Shown piece by piece: positions 24,374-33,671 of a DNA stretch of 64,000 bases (positions within the stretch are counted from its first letter, which is position 1; the number at the start of each line of letters is the position of its first letter). This DNA is from Catenulispora pinistramenti (lineage in GTDB: Bacteria > Actinomycetota > Actinomycetes > Streptomycetales > Catenulisporaceae). The stretch spans positions 42,699 through 106,698 of the forward strand of contig NZ_JAAFYZ010000008.1 of the NCBI RefSeq assembly GCF_018274385.1, in the 5' to 3' direction. The position numbers and the translations under genes were made by a program. A model generated the notes under the pieces. The model was given only the letters and a program-made list of their open reading frames with translations. It searched no databases and had not been told where the DNA came from.

Positions 24374-25696
24374 TCATTCTCGCCTGAGCGCCACTTCCAC
24401 GTCTTCCGACTCCTCGGCGGTGCACAGCTGGTCGTAGAAGCGGTCCCTTCTCCGCAACAGCACGACGGCGACCAGTGCGGACACCAGGGACCCGAGTAAC
24501 ACTCCACCCTTGGCCAGGTTGAGCAGAGCCAGGTTGTCGGTGAAGGCGAGTTCGGAGATCAGCAGCGAAACCGTGAACCCGACGCCGGTGAGGGCGGACA
24601 CCGCCGCGATGTCCCGCCATCGCAGTTCGTCGGACAGCTCGGCGCGGGTGAAGCGCGCCGTCAGATACGCGCCGCCGAACACCCCGACCGACTTGCCGAC
24701 GAACAAGCCCGCGGCGATCGCCAGCGGGATCCGGTCGCTGACCAGGTTGCCGAGAGTGTCGCCACCGATGTACACGCCGGCGGACATGATGGCGAAGACC
24801 GGGACGCAGAAGCCTGCTGAGAATGGCTGGAGCAGCCACTGCACCCTTTCGGCGGGCGATTGGGACTCCTCGTCCTGCGCGGCGTCATCCTGCGCGCCGT
24901 CCGTGTAGGCGTCGTCGTGGACCCGGCCGCGCAGCATCAGGCCGATGGCCACGCCGGCCACCGTGGCGTGGATGCCGCTGGCGTGCACCGCGATCCAGAT
25001 GGCCAGCCCCAACGGGACGTTGAGCCACAGGCTGGCGATCCGCATCCGCTGCACCACGTAGAAGGCGACGATCAGGACCGCGGCGATCGCCAGCGCCGCG
25101 ACATCGATCTTGGCCGTGTACGCGACCGCGATGATGATGATCGCGCCGAGGTCGTCGACGACGGCCAAGGTCAGCAGGAACGCGCGTAGCGCCGACGGCA
25201 GGTTCTGCCCGACCACGGCCAGCACCGCCAGCGCGAAGGCGATGTCGGTGGCGGTCGGCACGGCCCAGCCGTCGCCGGCCTCCGCGTGCCCGGCGCTGAC
25301 CATGAGGTAGACCGCGATCGGCACCACCATGCCGCACAGCGCGGAGACGACGGGCAGTACCGCGGCGCGCGCGTTCGACAGCTCGCCGGCCTGCAACTCG
25401 TGCTTGAGCTCGATCCCGGCCACCAGGAAGAAGAACGCGAGCAGGAAGTCCGCGGACCAGCTCGCCAGCGACAGGTCGAGGTGCCACAGGTGCGGCCCGA
25501 CGACGGTGTCCCTCACGGTGTCGTAGGAGTGGCGCCATGGGGAGTTGGCCCACAACAGGCCCAGGATCGCGAAGACGATGAGCAGCGCGCCGCCGACGGT
25601 CTCGGTCCGCAGGACGGCCGCCACGTGTCTGCGCTCTAGCCGCTTCAGGCGCGCGAACGCGCGGAGCGGGGCGGAGGGCTGGTCCGGGGGCGTCAT
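24374..25696 (-). CDS. nhaA: Na+/H+ antiporter NhaA
   Basis: Integral membrane antiporter that expels Na+ in exchange for protons. The 440-residue protein shows the family segments WANSPWRHSYD, FFFLVAGIELKHEL, PTATDIAFALAVLAV (Asp pair region), FLLTLAVVDDLGAIIIIA (with the Asp-Asp core) and GVGFTVSLLISELAF near the end. An acidic/Gln insert (DDAAQDEESQSP) sits in the middle loop. No partner genes are evident; the gene is monocistronic. Confidence 0.95.
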   Translation of the reverse strand: MTPPDQPSAPLRAFARLKRLERRHVAAVLRTETVGGALLIVFAILGLLWANSPWRHSYDTVRDTVVGPHLWHLDLSLASWSADFLLAFFFLVAGIELKHELQAGELSNARAAVLPVVSALCGMVVPIAVYLMVSAGHAEAGDGWAVPTATDIAFALAVLAVVGQNLPSALRAFLLTLAVVDDLGAIIIIAVAYTAKIDVAALAIAAVLIVAFYVVQRMRIASLWLNVPLGLAIWIAVHASGIHATVAGVAIGLMLRGRVHDDAYTDGAQDDAAQDEESQSPAERVQWLLQPFSAGFCVPVFAIMSAGVYIGGDTLGNLVSDRIPLAIAAGLFVGKSVGVFGGAYLTARFTRAELSDELRWRDIAAVSALTGVGFTVSLLISELAFTDNLALLNLAKGGVLLGSLVSALVAVVLLRRRDRFYDQLCTAEESEDVEVALRRE

Positions 25697-25940
25697 CAGG
25701 GCGTCCTCGTGGTTCGGCGGTCGGCGGCGGACGGGCGGTGATCACCAGACCACTACCCATGCCGACCAGACTTCCCGGCGCACCTGAGCTGTTCAGGTTA
25801 CCGGAGCGTGAGGAACTAGTGTGCGACTATCCGGATCTTGAGAAGGCGCCGGAGCGGCGCGCGCCATACGACGCGACCGCCGGATGCCCGAACCCTGAGG
25901 TCCGTGCACCCGGCGGTCGGTGAAGCCGATCGGGCCCCGA

Positions 25941-27896
25941 TCAGTCCTCGGTGGCGTGCGGCAGCTTCGCCTTGATCAGGTCCATGACCGCGGAGTCCGC
26001 CAGGGTCGTGGTGTCGCCGACCGCGCGGTCCTCGGCCACGTCCTTCAACAGACGCCGCATGATCTTGCCGGAGCGGGTCTTCGGCAGTTCGGCCACGATC
26101 TGGATCTGCTTGGGCTTGGCGATCGGGCCGATCTCCTTGGAGACGTGGGCCTTCAGCGCCGCGTCCAACTCCGTGTCCTCCTGCTCGCCGGCGCGCAGGA
26201 TGACGAAGGCGACGATGCGCTGGCCGGTGGTCTCGTCCTTGGCGCCGACCACCGCGGCCTCGGCGACCGCCGGGTAGGACACCAGCGCGGATTCCACCTC
26301 GGTGGTCGAGATGTTGTGGCCGGAGACCAGCATGATGTCGTCGACCCGGCCGAGCAGCCACAGGTCGCCGTCGTCGTCCTTCTTCGCGCCGTCGCCGGCG
26401 AAGTAGTAGCCCTGCTCGGCGAACCGGGCCCAGTAGGTGTCGACGAACCGCTGCTGGTCGCCCCAGATGCCGCGGGCCATGGACGGCCAGGGCTTGTCCA
26501 GGACCAGCAGGCCCCCGTGGCCGTTCTCGACGATGGCGCCGTCCTTGTCGACCACGTTCGCCGAGATGCCCGGCAGCGGCCGCATGGCCGAGCCCGGCTT
26601 GGCCTCGGTGACGCCGGGCAGCGGGGAGATCATGATCGCCCCGGTCTCGGTCTGCCACCAGGTGTCCACCACCGGGGTGCGGTCGCCCCCGATGTTCTTC
26701 CGGTACCAGATCCAGGCCTCGGGGTTGATCGGCTCGCCGACCGAGCCCAGCAGGCGCAGTGAGGAGAGGTCGAACTTGGCCGGGATGTCGTCGCCCCACT
26801 TGGCGAACATGCGGATCGCGGTGGGCGCGGTGTAGAGCAGGCTGACCTTGTACTTCTGGACGATCTCCCAGAACCGGCCCTGGTGCGGGGTGTCCGGCGT
26901 GCCCTCGTACATGACCTCGGTCGCGCCGTTGGAGAGCGGGCCGTAGACGATGTAGGAGTGGCCGGTGACCCAGCCGACGTCGGCGGTGCACCAGTAGACG
27001 TCGGTCTCCGGCTTCAGGTCGAACACCGCGTGGTGGGTGTACGAGGCCTGCGTCAGGTAGCCGCCGGTGGTGTGCAGGATGCCCTTCGGCTTACCTGTGG
27101 TGCCGGACGTGTAGAGGATGAACAGCGGGTTCTCGCTGTCGAACGCCTCCGGGGTGTGCTCGGTGCTCGCGGCGCCGACGGCGTCGTGCCACCAGACGTC
27201 CTTGGCACCCCAGGCGACGTCCGCGCCGGTGCGCTTGACGACCAGGACGTTCTCGATGGTCTCGGCGCCGGTCACGGCCTCGTCGGCGTTCGCCTTCAGG
27301 TTCACCGTGCCGCCGCGGCGGTGGTAGCCGTCGGCGGTGATCAGCAGCTTGGCCCCGGCGTCCTCGATCCGCGCGCGCAGCGCGTCGGGGGAGAAGGCGG
27401 CGAACACCACGGAGTGCACCGCGCCGATGCGCGCGCAGGCCAGCATGGCGACCGCGGTCTCCGGGATCATCGGCATGTAGATCGCGACCCGGTCACCCTG
27501 CCGCACCCCGAGTTCGGTGAGGGCGTTGGCGGCCTTGGAGACTTCGTCCTTGAGCTCGGCGTAGGTGATGGCGCGGGAGTCGCCGGGCTCGCCTTCGAAG
27601 TGGATCGCGACCCGGTCGCCGTTGCCGGCCTCGACATGCCGGTCGACGCAGTTGTAGGCGATGTTCAGCTTCCCGCCGACGAACCACTTGGCGACCGGCT
27701 TGCCCGACCAGTCCAACACCTCGCTCCACTCGGTGTCCCAGGACAGGCGCGAGGCCTGCTTCGCCCAGAACGCCTCGCGGTCGGCCTCGGCCTCGGCGTA
27801 CGCGTCGGCCTTCACGTTCGCGTCGGCGGCGAAGGCCGCGGGCGGCGCGAACCGGCGGTCCTCACGTAGCAGATTGGAAAGGGCCTCGTTCGACAC
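25941..27896 (-). CDS. acsA: Acetyl-CoA synthetase (AMP-forming)
   Basis: Activates acetate to acetyl-CoA. The 651-residue protein has the AMP-binding motif YTSGTTGKPKGILHTTGG, the adenylation core motif WWQTETGAIM, the hinge YFAGDGAKKDDDGDLW and the C-terminal lysine motif RSGKIMRRLL, the Lys being the usual target of regulatory acylation. The GTG start has GAGGAG about 6 bases upstream. A LytTR two-component pair lies upstream on the same strand, an arrangement also seen near acetate genes in other actinobacteria. Confidence 0.96.
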   Translation of the reverse strand: MSNEALSNLLREDRRFAPPAAFAADANVKADAYAEAEADREAFWAKQASRLSWDTEWSEVLDWSGKPVAKWFVGGKLNIAYNCVDRHVEAGNGDRVAIHFEGEPGDSRAITYAELKDEVSKAANALTELGVRQGDRVAIYMPMIPETAVAMLACARIGAVHSVVFAAFSPDALRARIEDAGAKLLITADGYHRRGGTVNLKANADEAVTGAETIENVLVVKRTGADVAWGAKDVWWHDAVGAASTEHTPEAFDSENPLFILYTSGTTGKPKGILHTTGGYLTQASYTHHAVFDLKPETDVYWCTADVGWVTGHSYIVYGPLSNGATEVMYEGTPDTPHQGRFWEIVQKYKVSLLYTAPTAIRMFAKWGDDIPAKFDLSSLRLLGSVGEPINPEAWIWYRKNIGGDRTPVVDTWWQTETGAIMISPLPGVTEAKPGSAMRPLPGISANVVDKDGAIVENGHGGLLVLDKPWPSMARGIWGDQQRFVDTYWARFAEQGYYFAGDGAKKDDDGDLWLLGRVDDIMLVSGHNISTTEVESALVSYPAVAEAAVVGAKDETTGQRIVAFVILRAGEQEDTELDAALKAHVSKEIGPIAKPKQIQIVAELPKTRSGKIMRRLLKDVAEDRAVGDTTTLADSAVMDLIKAKLPHATED

Positions 27897-28025
27897 CGTC
27901 TCTCCTCGTTCGATCCTTTATGGCAGCGGTCACACTGTATCCAGGCAGTAGCACACCAAGGGAGGGCCGGGAATACAAGGGCCTCGGCCTCATTGGTATA
28001 GACCTTTTACCTGAAGACACCGGTG

Positions 28026-28059
28026 CGCCGCCCACCAGGACCCGATTCGGTGGGCGGCG
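28026..28059 (-). terminator. Terminator downstream of the LytTR regulator gene
   Basis: An 11-bp stem, CGCCGCCCACC with GGTGGGCGGCG, has a 12-base loop. It lies about 100 bp past the stop of the leftward LytTR gene and ahead of the acsA promoter region, so it should separate the two transcripts. Confidence 0.75.
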
Positions 28060-28160
28060 TGCTCAGGGTGCCGCGCGGTGGTTGTTTCAGCGGGTACAAG
28101 ATCGTTTTTAGTGGGTCCAGATCGACGCCCGATGGACGAGCGATCACCGCCTCAGCGCGA

Positions 28161-28886
28161 TCAGCGGTGGCTGAGCCGTTCGCGGACCTCATGGGTGTGG
28201 CGACGGGCCACGGGGATCGGCGTTCCACCGACGATGACGGTCAGGTGGCCGCTCTCCCAGCGGGCCTCGGAGACGGCCTCGACGCGGACCAGGAAACGGC
28301 GGTGGATGCGTGCGAAGCCGGCGGCGGACCAGTGTTCTTCCAGGACCGCCAAGGGAATGCGGACGAGGTGGTTGCTTGTGGCCGTATACAAGCGCACGTA
28401 ATCGCCCTGGGCTTCGGCGTAGGAGACGTCTTGGCGCGGGATGAAGCGGGTGACGCCGGCCAGCTCTACCGGGATGACGTCGTAGGGCCCCGACTCGGGG
28501 GCCCTACGGGGTGTGGATGCCGGGGCCATCCGGCGGATGGCCTCCGCGAGGCGTTCGGCGCGGACCGGCTTCAGGAGGTAGTCCGAGGCGTGCAGATCGA
28601 ACGCCTCTATAGCGAACTCCTCATGGGCGGTCACGAAGATGATCTGCGGGGGCGTGGCGAACTGGTTGAGGAGCGCGGCGATTTCCAGGCCGGGCAGGCG
28701 GATGTCGAGGAACAGCGCGTCCACAGGTGAGTTCTTCAGGATCCGCAACGCTTCTTGTCCGTCGTTGGCGGTCCGCACCGAGGAGACGCGGAGGTCGAGG
28801 GACAGGAGGTAAGCGAGTTCGGCGACGGCCGGGGGCTCGTCGTCGACGACCAGTACCCGCAGACCGGCGGGCGTCGCGATGGTCAT
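28161..28886 (-). CDS. LytTR-family response regulator
   Basis: Cytoplasmic transcription factor of 241 residues: receiver domain (VLVVDDEPPAVAELA, phospho-acceptor Asp61 in LFLDIRLPG, Lys in YLLKPV) and a C-terminal LytTR DNA-binding domain (VSYAEAQGDYVRLYT; FARIHRRFLVRVEAV). The ATG overlaps the kinase stop (ATGA), so the pair is co-expressed. Its target may be the adjacent acsA, by analogy with acetate-responsive pairs; no repeats typical of LytTR sites were identified. Confidence 0.92.
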   Translation of the reverse strand: MTIATPAGLRVLVVDDEPPAVAELAYLLSLDLRVSSVRTANDGQEALRILKNSPVDALFLDIRLPGLEIAALLNQFATPPQIIFVTAHEEFAIEAFDLHASDYLLKPVRAERLAEAIRRMAPASTPRRAPESGPYDVIPVELAGVTRFIPRQDVSYAEAQGDYVRLYTATSNHLVRIPLAVLEEHWSAAGFARIHRRFLVRVEAVSEARWESGHLTVIVGGTPIPVARRHTHEVRERLSHR

Positions 28887-30103
28887 GCGGTCTGCCGTCT
28901 CTCCTTCTTCGGGATCCGGATCACCACCGTGGTACCCGCTCCGGGCCGGGAGTCGATCACCAAGCCGTGGAGGGTTCCGTAAACCGCCCGCAGGCGTTCA
29001 TGGACGTTGGACAGGCCGACCGAGGTGCGGGTGCCGGGTTCGGCCGGGGCGAGGGCTTCGCGCAGGACGTCCGGGGTGATCCCGACGCCGTCGTCCTCGA
29101 CCGTGATCCGGTAGTCGTGCCGGGTCGGCTCGGCGGTGATGGTGACGTGGCCGGGGCCGGGCTTGCCTTCCAAGCCGTGCCGTACTGCGTTCTCCACTAT
29201 GGGCTGAACGCATAAGAAGGGAACCTCTACAGGCAGCACCTCAGGGGCGATCCGCAGGGTCACCTGGAGCCGCTCGCCGAAGCGTGCGCGCTCCAGGAGC
29301 AGGTAGCGGTCCACGCAGCGCAGTTCCTCGGCGAGGGTCGTGAACTCGCCGTGCGCGCGGAACGAGTAGCGGGTGAAGTCCGCGAACTCCAGGAGTAGTT
29401 CCCTGGCCCGTTCCGGGTCAGTGCGCGTGAAGGACGCGATGGCGGTGAGCGAGTTGTAGACGAAGTGCGGCGAGATCTGGGCACGCAACGCCCTGAGTTC
29501 GGTCTCCATCAGCCGGGTCCGCGACCGGTCGAGCTCCGCGAGTTCGATCTGCGTGGCGACCCAATACGCGACCTCGCTGACGGCGCGTACCAGGGCGACG
29601 GATGTGTTGGACGTATAGACGGACAGCGTCCCGATCGCCGTGCTGTCCCCGTCTTCGCGGATCCCCCCGATGCGGCTCGGCGGGATGATCGGGGCGACGA
29701 CCGCGTGCCGGATCCCGCAGGAGTCGCTGCCGCAGTGCACGTCCTCTGGGCCGAGCACACGGATGTCCCCGGACCTGAGGGCGCCTGTAGAGAGCTCGTA
29801 GGAGTTCTGAGAATGCCGGTGCTGCCCGGCACCGTCCCAGGTGAGGATCCGCTCGGTGTCGTTGAAGGCCAGGGCCGCGGTGCCGAGCAGCGGCCGCAGG
29901 TGCCGGGCGGCGCGGCGGGTGGAGTCCGGCGTCAGGCCGGCGCGGAGCGGGGGGCCGGCGAGAGCGACGGCGTGCATAGCGGCGTATGCGGCGCGCTCGG
30001 CCGAGGTGCCCGCCAAGCGGTGCCGTTGGATCGCGCGGGACACCGCGACCGCCGGGGCGACCAGAGCGGCCACGATGCCGACGGTGGCGTTGTTGGATGC
30101 CAC
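28883..30103 (-). CDS. LytS-type sensor histidine kinase
   Basis: The 406-residue kinase has one N-terminal hydrophobic segment (VGIVAALVAPAVAV), a GAF-like sensor region (about 80-200, with CGSDSCGIRHAVVAPII), the His-kinase motif ISPHFVYNSLTAIASF and an HATPase domain (VQPIVENAVRHGLEG, VEDDGVGI, GTRTSVGLSNVHERL). The Cys pair in the sensor part is notable. It lacks the multi-span 5TM sensor of classical LytS. It is transcribed with the LytTR regulator. Confidence 0.9.
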   Translation of the reverse strand: MASNNATVGIVAALVAPAVAVSRAIQRHRLAGTSAERAAYAAMHAVALAGPPLRAGLTPDSTRRAARHLRPLLGTAALAFNDTERILTWDGAGQHRHSQNSYELSTGALRSGDIRVLGPEDVHCGSDSCGIRHAVVAPIIPPSRIGGIREDGDSTAIGTLSVYTSNTSVALVRAVSEVAYWVATQIELAELDRSRTRLMETELRALRAQISPHFVYNSLTAIASFTRTDPERARELLLEFADFTRYSFRAHGEFTTLAEELRCVDRYLLLERARFGERLQVTLRIAPEVLPVEVPFLCVQPIVENAVRHGLEGKPGPGHVTITAEPTRHDYRITVEDDGVGITPDVLREALAPAEPGTRTSVGLSNVHERLRAVYGTLHGLVIDSRPGAGTTVVIRIPKKERRQTA

Positions 30104-30185
30104 AAGCCCCAGTCTGATGCGGTCCGGGTACGAAGTCGAGGGTGTCCGGGCCTTGACATCGCTGAGCGTGACCGGGCTCGGTCGC

Positions 30186-30205
30186 GCACGCCGAACGATC
30201 GTGCT
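30186..30205. promoter_or_regulatory. TetR operator candidate upstream of tetR
   Basis: GAACGATCGTGCT (30193-30205) is the exact complement of the first 13 bases of the palindrome at 30842-30859; an outer GCACG/CGTGC pair completes a weak inverted repeat. It lies 12 bases before the tetR start, where a repressor would block transcription. Confidence 0.6.
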
Positions 30206-30216
30206 ATTTTCGTCCT

Positions 30217-30798
30217 GTGAGCAAGGGTGAAGAGACTCGCAAGCAGGTGCTGGAAGCGGCGGTCGAGGTCGCGGCGTCCAGCGGGCTGGCCTCGCTCACC
30301 ATCGGCTCGCTCGCCGAACGGACCGGGATGTCCAAGAGCGGCCTGTTCGCGCACTTCAAATCCAAGGAGACGCTTCAGGTGCAGGTCCTGGAGTTCGCCG
30401 GCGAGGCGTTCATCCAGGACGTCGTCCGGCCGGCGGTGTCCGCCCCGCGCGGTGAGAAGCGCGTCCTGACGCTGTTCGAGAGTTGGCTGGCGACGGCCCG
30501 TGACGGCACCGCGGAATGCCTGTTCGTCTCGGCCGCGTGGGAGTACGACGACCAGCCGGGGGCGGTGCGGGACCGCCTGGTCCGCATGCACCTGGACTTC
30601 CGCGACTCGGTGGCGCAGATGTTCCGGACCGGGATCGCCGAGGGCTTCTTCGCCGCCGACGCCGATCCGGAGCAGTTCGCCCACGACCTGCACGGGATCA
30701 TGCTCATCTACTTCCAGGCACACCGGCTGCTCGGCGACGCCAGGGCCGAGGAGCGGGCGCGCCGCGCGTTCTCCAGACTGATCGAGTCCAACCGCTAG
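30217..30798 (+). CDS. TetR family regulator
   Basis: The 193-residue protein (GTG start) has an N-terminal helix-turn-helix (SGLASLTIGSLAERTGMSKSG, then LFAHFKSKETLQ) and a C-terminal ligand domain with an aromatic segment (SAAWEYDDQPGAVRDR). It is followed after 13 bp by an alpha/beta hydrolase gene, and the same operator-like sequence occurs before tetR and inside the hydrolase start. The local regulator most likely controls this two-gene unit. The inducer is unknown. Confidence 0.9.
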   Translation: MSKGEETRKQVLEAAVEVAASSGLASLTIGSLAERTGMSKSGLFAHFKSKETLQVQVLEFAGEAFIQDVVRPAVSAPRGEKRVLTLFESWLATARDGTAECLFVSAAWEYDDQPGAVRDRLVRMHLDFRDSVAQMFRTGIAEGFFAADADPEQFAHDLHGIMLIYFQAHRLLGDARAEERARRAFSRLIESNR

Positions 30799-30811
30799 AG
30801 GGGGTCCTCAT

Positions 30812-31738
30812 ATGGCCGCGTCTTCGTCGTCGGGTAAAAAAAGCACGATCGTTCGTGCTAAAAAGGCGCTCACGTTCGGCGCCTTGCGCACCACGTTCCA
30901 GGTGCTGGAAGTCGTCGCCCCGGGGCCCGGTGCGCGCTGGGCCGAACGGATCTGGCTCACGGTGCCGAAACGGCCCTGGCTGCCGAAGACCCCGGTCGCG
31001 GTATCGGCCGGGGAGCCGTTCACCGTGGCGGTGCGGAGCAGCACAGTGCGCGGCACCGTATGGGGAGTAGAGGGACCGTTCGTCTATCTGGTGCACGGAT
31101 GGGGTGGCGTAGCCCGACAACTGGACGCCTTCGTGGAGCCGTTGCTGGCCGCCGGCTACCGGGTCGTGTCGTTCGACGCGCCGGGCCATGGGACGTCGAC
31201 GGAGAGCCTTGCCGGTCCCGGACGCTCCACTCTCCCGGAGTTCTCAGAGAGCTTGTCCGCCGTTGTAGACCGCTTCGGGGAAGCGCACGCAGTAATCGCG
31301 CACTCCTTCGGTGCCGCAGCGGTGGTCCTGGCGATCCTCGACGGCCTCCCGGTGGGGAGGTTGGCTGCGGTGGCGCCGATGAGCGACCCGATCGGGTTCT
31401 CTTATGAGTTCGCGAAGATGCTGGGCTTTAAGGAACGGATACGTACGCGGTTCCTCAGGATTCTGGAGAACCGCGTGGGAACGTCTATGGACAGGTTCGA
31501 CATTCCGCTGAGGATGCGTTCCGAGGACCTGAGCGGGCTGCCGCCGTTGCTGATCGTCCACGACCTCGGCGACCGCGAGGTCGCGGTGGCGAACGGCGAC
31601 CGGTTGGCGGCCCTGTGGCCCGGGGCCGAGTTCGACCCGTGGACCAGCCTCGGCCACTTCCGGATCCTGACCGACCCCGACGTGGTGCGGAAGGTGGCGG
31701 CGTTCAGCTCTGTTCCGCGAACGCTTCCGGTCCCATGA
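30812..31738 (+). CDS. Alpha/beta hydrolase
   Basis: The 308-residue protein begins MAASSSSGKKSTIVRAKKAL, then a hydrolase fold with VYLVHGWGGVARQL (oxyanion His-Gly), nucleophile Ser in IAHSFGAAAV, Asp near VHDLGDREV and catalytic His in SLGHFRIL. GAGGGGGT precedes the ATG by about 8 bases. Codons 11-16 form the palindrome at 30842-30859, flanked by A-runs, so either regulation reaches into the coding start or the true start is downstream. The 3' end overlaps the convergent MinD-like gene by 35 bases. Confidence 0.85.
   Translation: MAASSSSGKKSTIVRAKKALTFGALRTTFQVLEVVAPGPGARWAERIWLTVPKRPWLPKTPVAVSAGEPFTVAVRSSTVRGTVWGVEGPFVYLVHGWGGVARQLDAFVEPLLAAGYRVVSFDAPGHGTSTESLAGPGRSTLPEFSESLSAVVDRFGEAHAVIAHSFGAAAVVLAILDGLPVGRLAAVAPMSDPIGFSYEFAKMLGFKERIRTRFLRILENRVGTSMDRFDIPLRMRSEDLSGLPPLLIVHDLGDREVAVANGDRLAALWPGAEFDPWTSLGHFRILTDPDVVRKVAAFSSVPRTLPVP
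30842..30859. promoter_or_regulatory. Perfect palindrome with flanking A-runs inside the hydrolase start
   Basis: AGCACGATCGTTCGTGCT has 7-bp arms, is preceded by seven A and followed by five A. Its first 13 bases match, inverted, the site before the adjacent tetR gene, so it is a candidate second operator. Read on the minus strand it looks like a hairpin followed by a T-run, i.e. a minus-strand terminator. Both uses are possible. Confidence 0.65.
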
Positions 31739-32681
31739 TGAAGTCCGGGTCGACCTGCGCGCCGAGGTCCACGCCGGTCGCACGGTCGCCCCAGGCCTGA
31801 GCGTTCTTCAGGTGGAAGTGGATCGCCTGCCGGGTGAACTTGGCCCAGTCCTGCGGGACCGCGTCCGCTTCCATCTGGAGCCGGGCCAGGGCGGTCCGGT
31901 TGGCCGGCTCCAGGGTGTCGAAGCCCTTGTCCCGGCCCTGTTCCTGGGCTCGGACGTAGGCCGAGGCACCGAGGCAGGCGACGAGGTCGGTGCCGGTGTG
32001 CTCGCGCAGGTAGGCCAGATCCTCCGGGCCGGTCACCTTGTTGCCGACCACGCGGATCGTGACGTCGTACTCCTTGGCGTACTCGCGGTACTGCTGGTAG
32101 ACGGACACCGACTTGCGGGTCGGCTCCACCACCAGGCAGGTCAGGTCGAAGCGGGTGAACAGGCCGGAGGCGAAGGCGTCCGCGCCGGCCGTCATGTCCA
32201 TCACCAGGTACTCGTCGGGCCCGTCGACCAGGTGGTTCAGATAGAGCTCGGCCGCGCCGACCTTGGAGTGGTAGCAGGAGACGCCGAGGTCCTTCTCCTC
32301 GAAGCCGCCGGTCACCATCAGCCGGACGTTCTCCAGATCGCCGGCCAGCCGCGTCGCGCACAGGCTGTGGACGGCGTTCTCCTCCTCCAGCCGCAGCAGG
32401 CGCGATCCGCGCCCGGGCGGGGTGGTCTTCACCATGGACTCCGAGCCGGAGATCCGCGGGTTGTCGCCGCGCAGGTGGTCCTTGATCTCGCTGAGGCGGG
32501 CGGACATCGGGGTGAGCGCGGCGGCCTGATCCTCCGAAAGGCCCAGCGCCACCCCGAGGTGCTGGTTGATGTCGGCGTCCACGGCGACCACCGGGCGCCC
32601 GCCGGCGGCCAGGTGCCGGATCAGGAGGGCCGAGACCGTGGTCTTACCGCTGCCGCCTTTGCCGACCAGGGCGATGCGCAT
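31704..32681 (-). CDS. MinD/CooC-like P-loop ATPase
   Basis: The 325-residue protein starts MRIALVGKGGSGKTTVSALL (Walker A GKGGSGKTT), followed by VVAVDADINQHLGVALG and the Walker B-like segment EYLVMDMTAGADAFASGL. This is the SIMIBI class of deviant-Walker ATPases (CooC/MinD). It is followed by no recognisable partner in the same direction; the target is unknown. A longer upstream frame to 32816 is basic and non-conserved. The gene converges on the hydrolase gene with a short overlap. Confidence 0.87.
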   Translation of the reverse strand: MRIALVGKGGSGKTTVSALLIRHLAAGGRPVVAVDADINQHLGVALGLSEDQAAALTPMSARLSEIKDHLRGDNPRISGSESMVKTTPPGRGSRLLRLEEENAVHSLCATRLAGDLENVRLMVTGGFEEKDLGVSCYHSKVGAAELYLNHLVDGPDEYLVMDMTAGADAFASGLFTRFDLTCLVVEPTRKSVSVYQQYREYAKEYDVTIRVVGNKVTGPEDLAYLREHTGTDLVACLGASAYVRAQEQGRDKGFDTLEPANRTALARLQMEADAVPQDWAKFTRQAIHFHLKNAQAWGDRATGVDLGAQVDPDFIMGPEAFAEQS

Positions 32682-32871
32682 GCCGGGACCTCCTCGCACG
32701 GGACATGGGAACAAGCGGCGGGCCTCCCGGGAGGAGGCCCGCGCCTGATGACAACCGTTTTCAATAAAACGGGTACGCGCCGAGTCTCGACGGCGCCGGT
32801 GCCGGCCGTCAACCATGAGTCCTCCGATCGGGTGGCGTCCGCGCTACCGGCCGGTAGGTAGAGTCCCGGTC

Positions 32872-33654
32872 ATGGACACCAGCTCCCCGATCCAGCGCCT
32901 GGCCGCCGCGGCCAACGCCGCCGAGGCCGCGGACACCGCCCGCGAGGCCGTGGACCGCGTGCGCCGCCACAAGGTCCTGCGCAGCCAGTCGGCCCGGGTC
33001 ACGGCCGAATCCCAGCTGCGCGGCGCCCGGGCGTCGGCCGCCCTCGGCTCGCTGAGCGAGACCGGCACCGACTGGCCGCTGGAGGAGGTCCGCCGCCGCA
33101 CCGACCTCGGTGAGGAGGACGGCTCCGGCCACCTGCGCGGTGCCCTGCGGATCTCCGGCGAGCTCGGCACCCTGGCCCCGGTGTGGAAGCGCTCCCCGAT
33201 CCAGGCTCTGTCCCGCATGCATCTGCTCGCCGCCGCCGGCCACGTCGACCCGGACCGCATCGGGCGGCCGCGCGGCGCCGAAGCGGCGGCCGCCCTGAGC
33301 ACCCTCGCGAACGAACTCCGCGACCCGGCCGCCGCCGAGGCGCCGGCCGTGGTCGTCGCGGCGGCGGTCCACGCCGAGCTGCTGGTGGCCGAGCCCTTCG
33401 GCTGGGGCGACGGCCTGCTGGCCCGCGCCGCGTCCCGGCTGATCCTCGCCGACCGCGGTCTGGACCCGCAGTCACTGGCCGTGGTCGAAGCCGGCCACGT
33501 GGACCTCGGGGTGGGCGTCTATCTGGACGCCGCCCGCGGCTACGCGACCGGCACCGACGAGGGCCTCGCCGCCTGGCTCGCGCACTACGCCGAGGCGGTC
33601 GCCCTGGGCGCCCGCGAGTCGCTGGCGGTGTGCGAGGCGATCATGCGGGGCTGA
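32872..33654 (+). CDS. Fic-like protein with degenerate active-site motif
   Basis: This 260-residue protein is Ala/Arg-rich with a helical core. The segment HAELLVAEPFGWGDGLLARA resembles the Fic motif HxFxxGNGR, but the position of the catalytic His is distant from the PFGWGDG loop and Asn is Asp, so AMPylation activity is uncertain. Homologues annotated as oxidoreductase or Fic-like occur in streptomycetes near acs and a MinD-like gene; that is from memory. It is divergent from the ATPase. Confidence 0.6.
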   Translation: MDTSSPIQRLAAAANAAEAADTAREAVDRVRRHKVLRSQSARVTAESQLRGARASAALGSLSETGTDWPLEEVRRRTDLGEEDGSGHLRGALRISGELGTLAPVWKRSPIQALSRMHLLAAAGHVDPDRIGRPRGAEAAAALSTLANELRDPAAAEAPAVVVAAAVHAELLVAEPFGWGDGLLARAASRLILADRGLDPQSLAVVEAGHVDLGVGVYLDAARGYATGTDEGLAAWLAHYAEAVALGARESLAVCEAIMRG

Positions 33655-33671
33655 GGCGCCGCCGCTCCCCC

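Noticed and set aside
25738..25923. Plus-strand frame of 61 codons upstream of acsA and nhaA
   Set aside because: No ribosome-binding site and no recognisable feature; likely intergenic sequence between nhaA and acsA.
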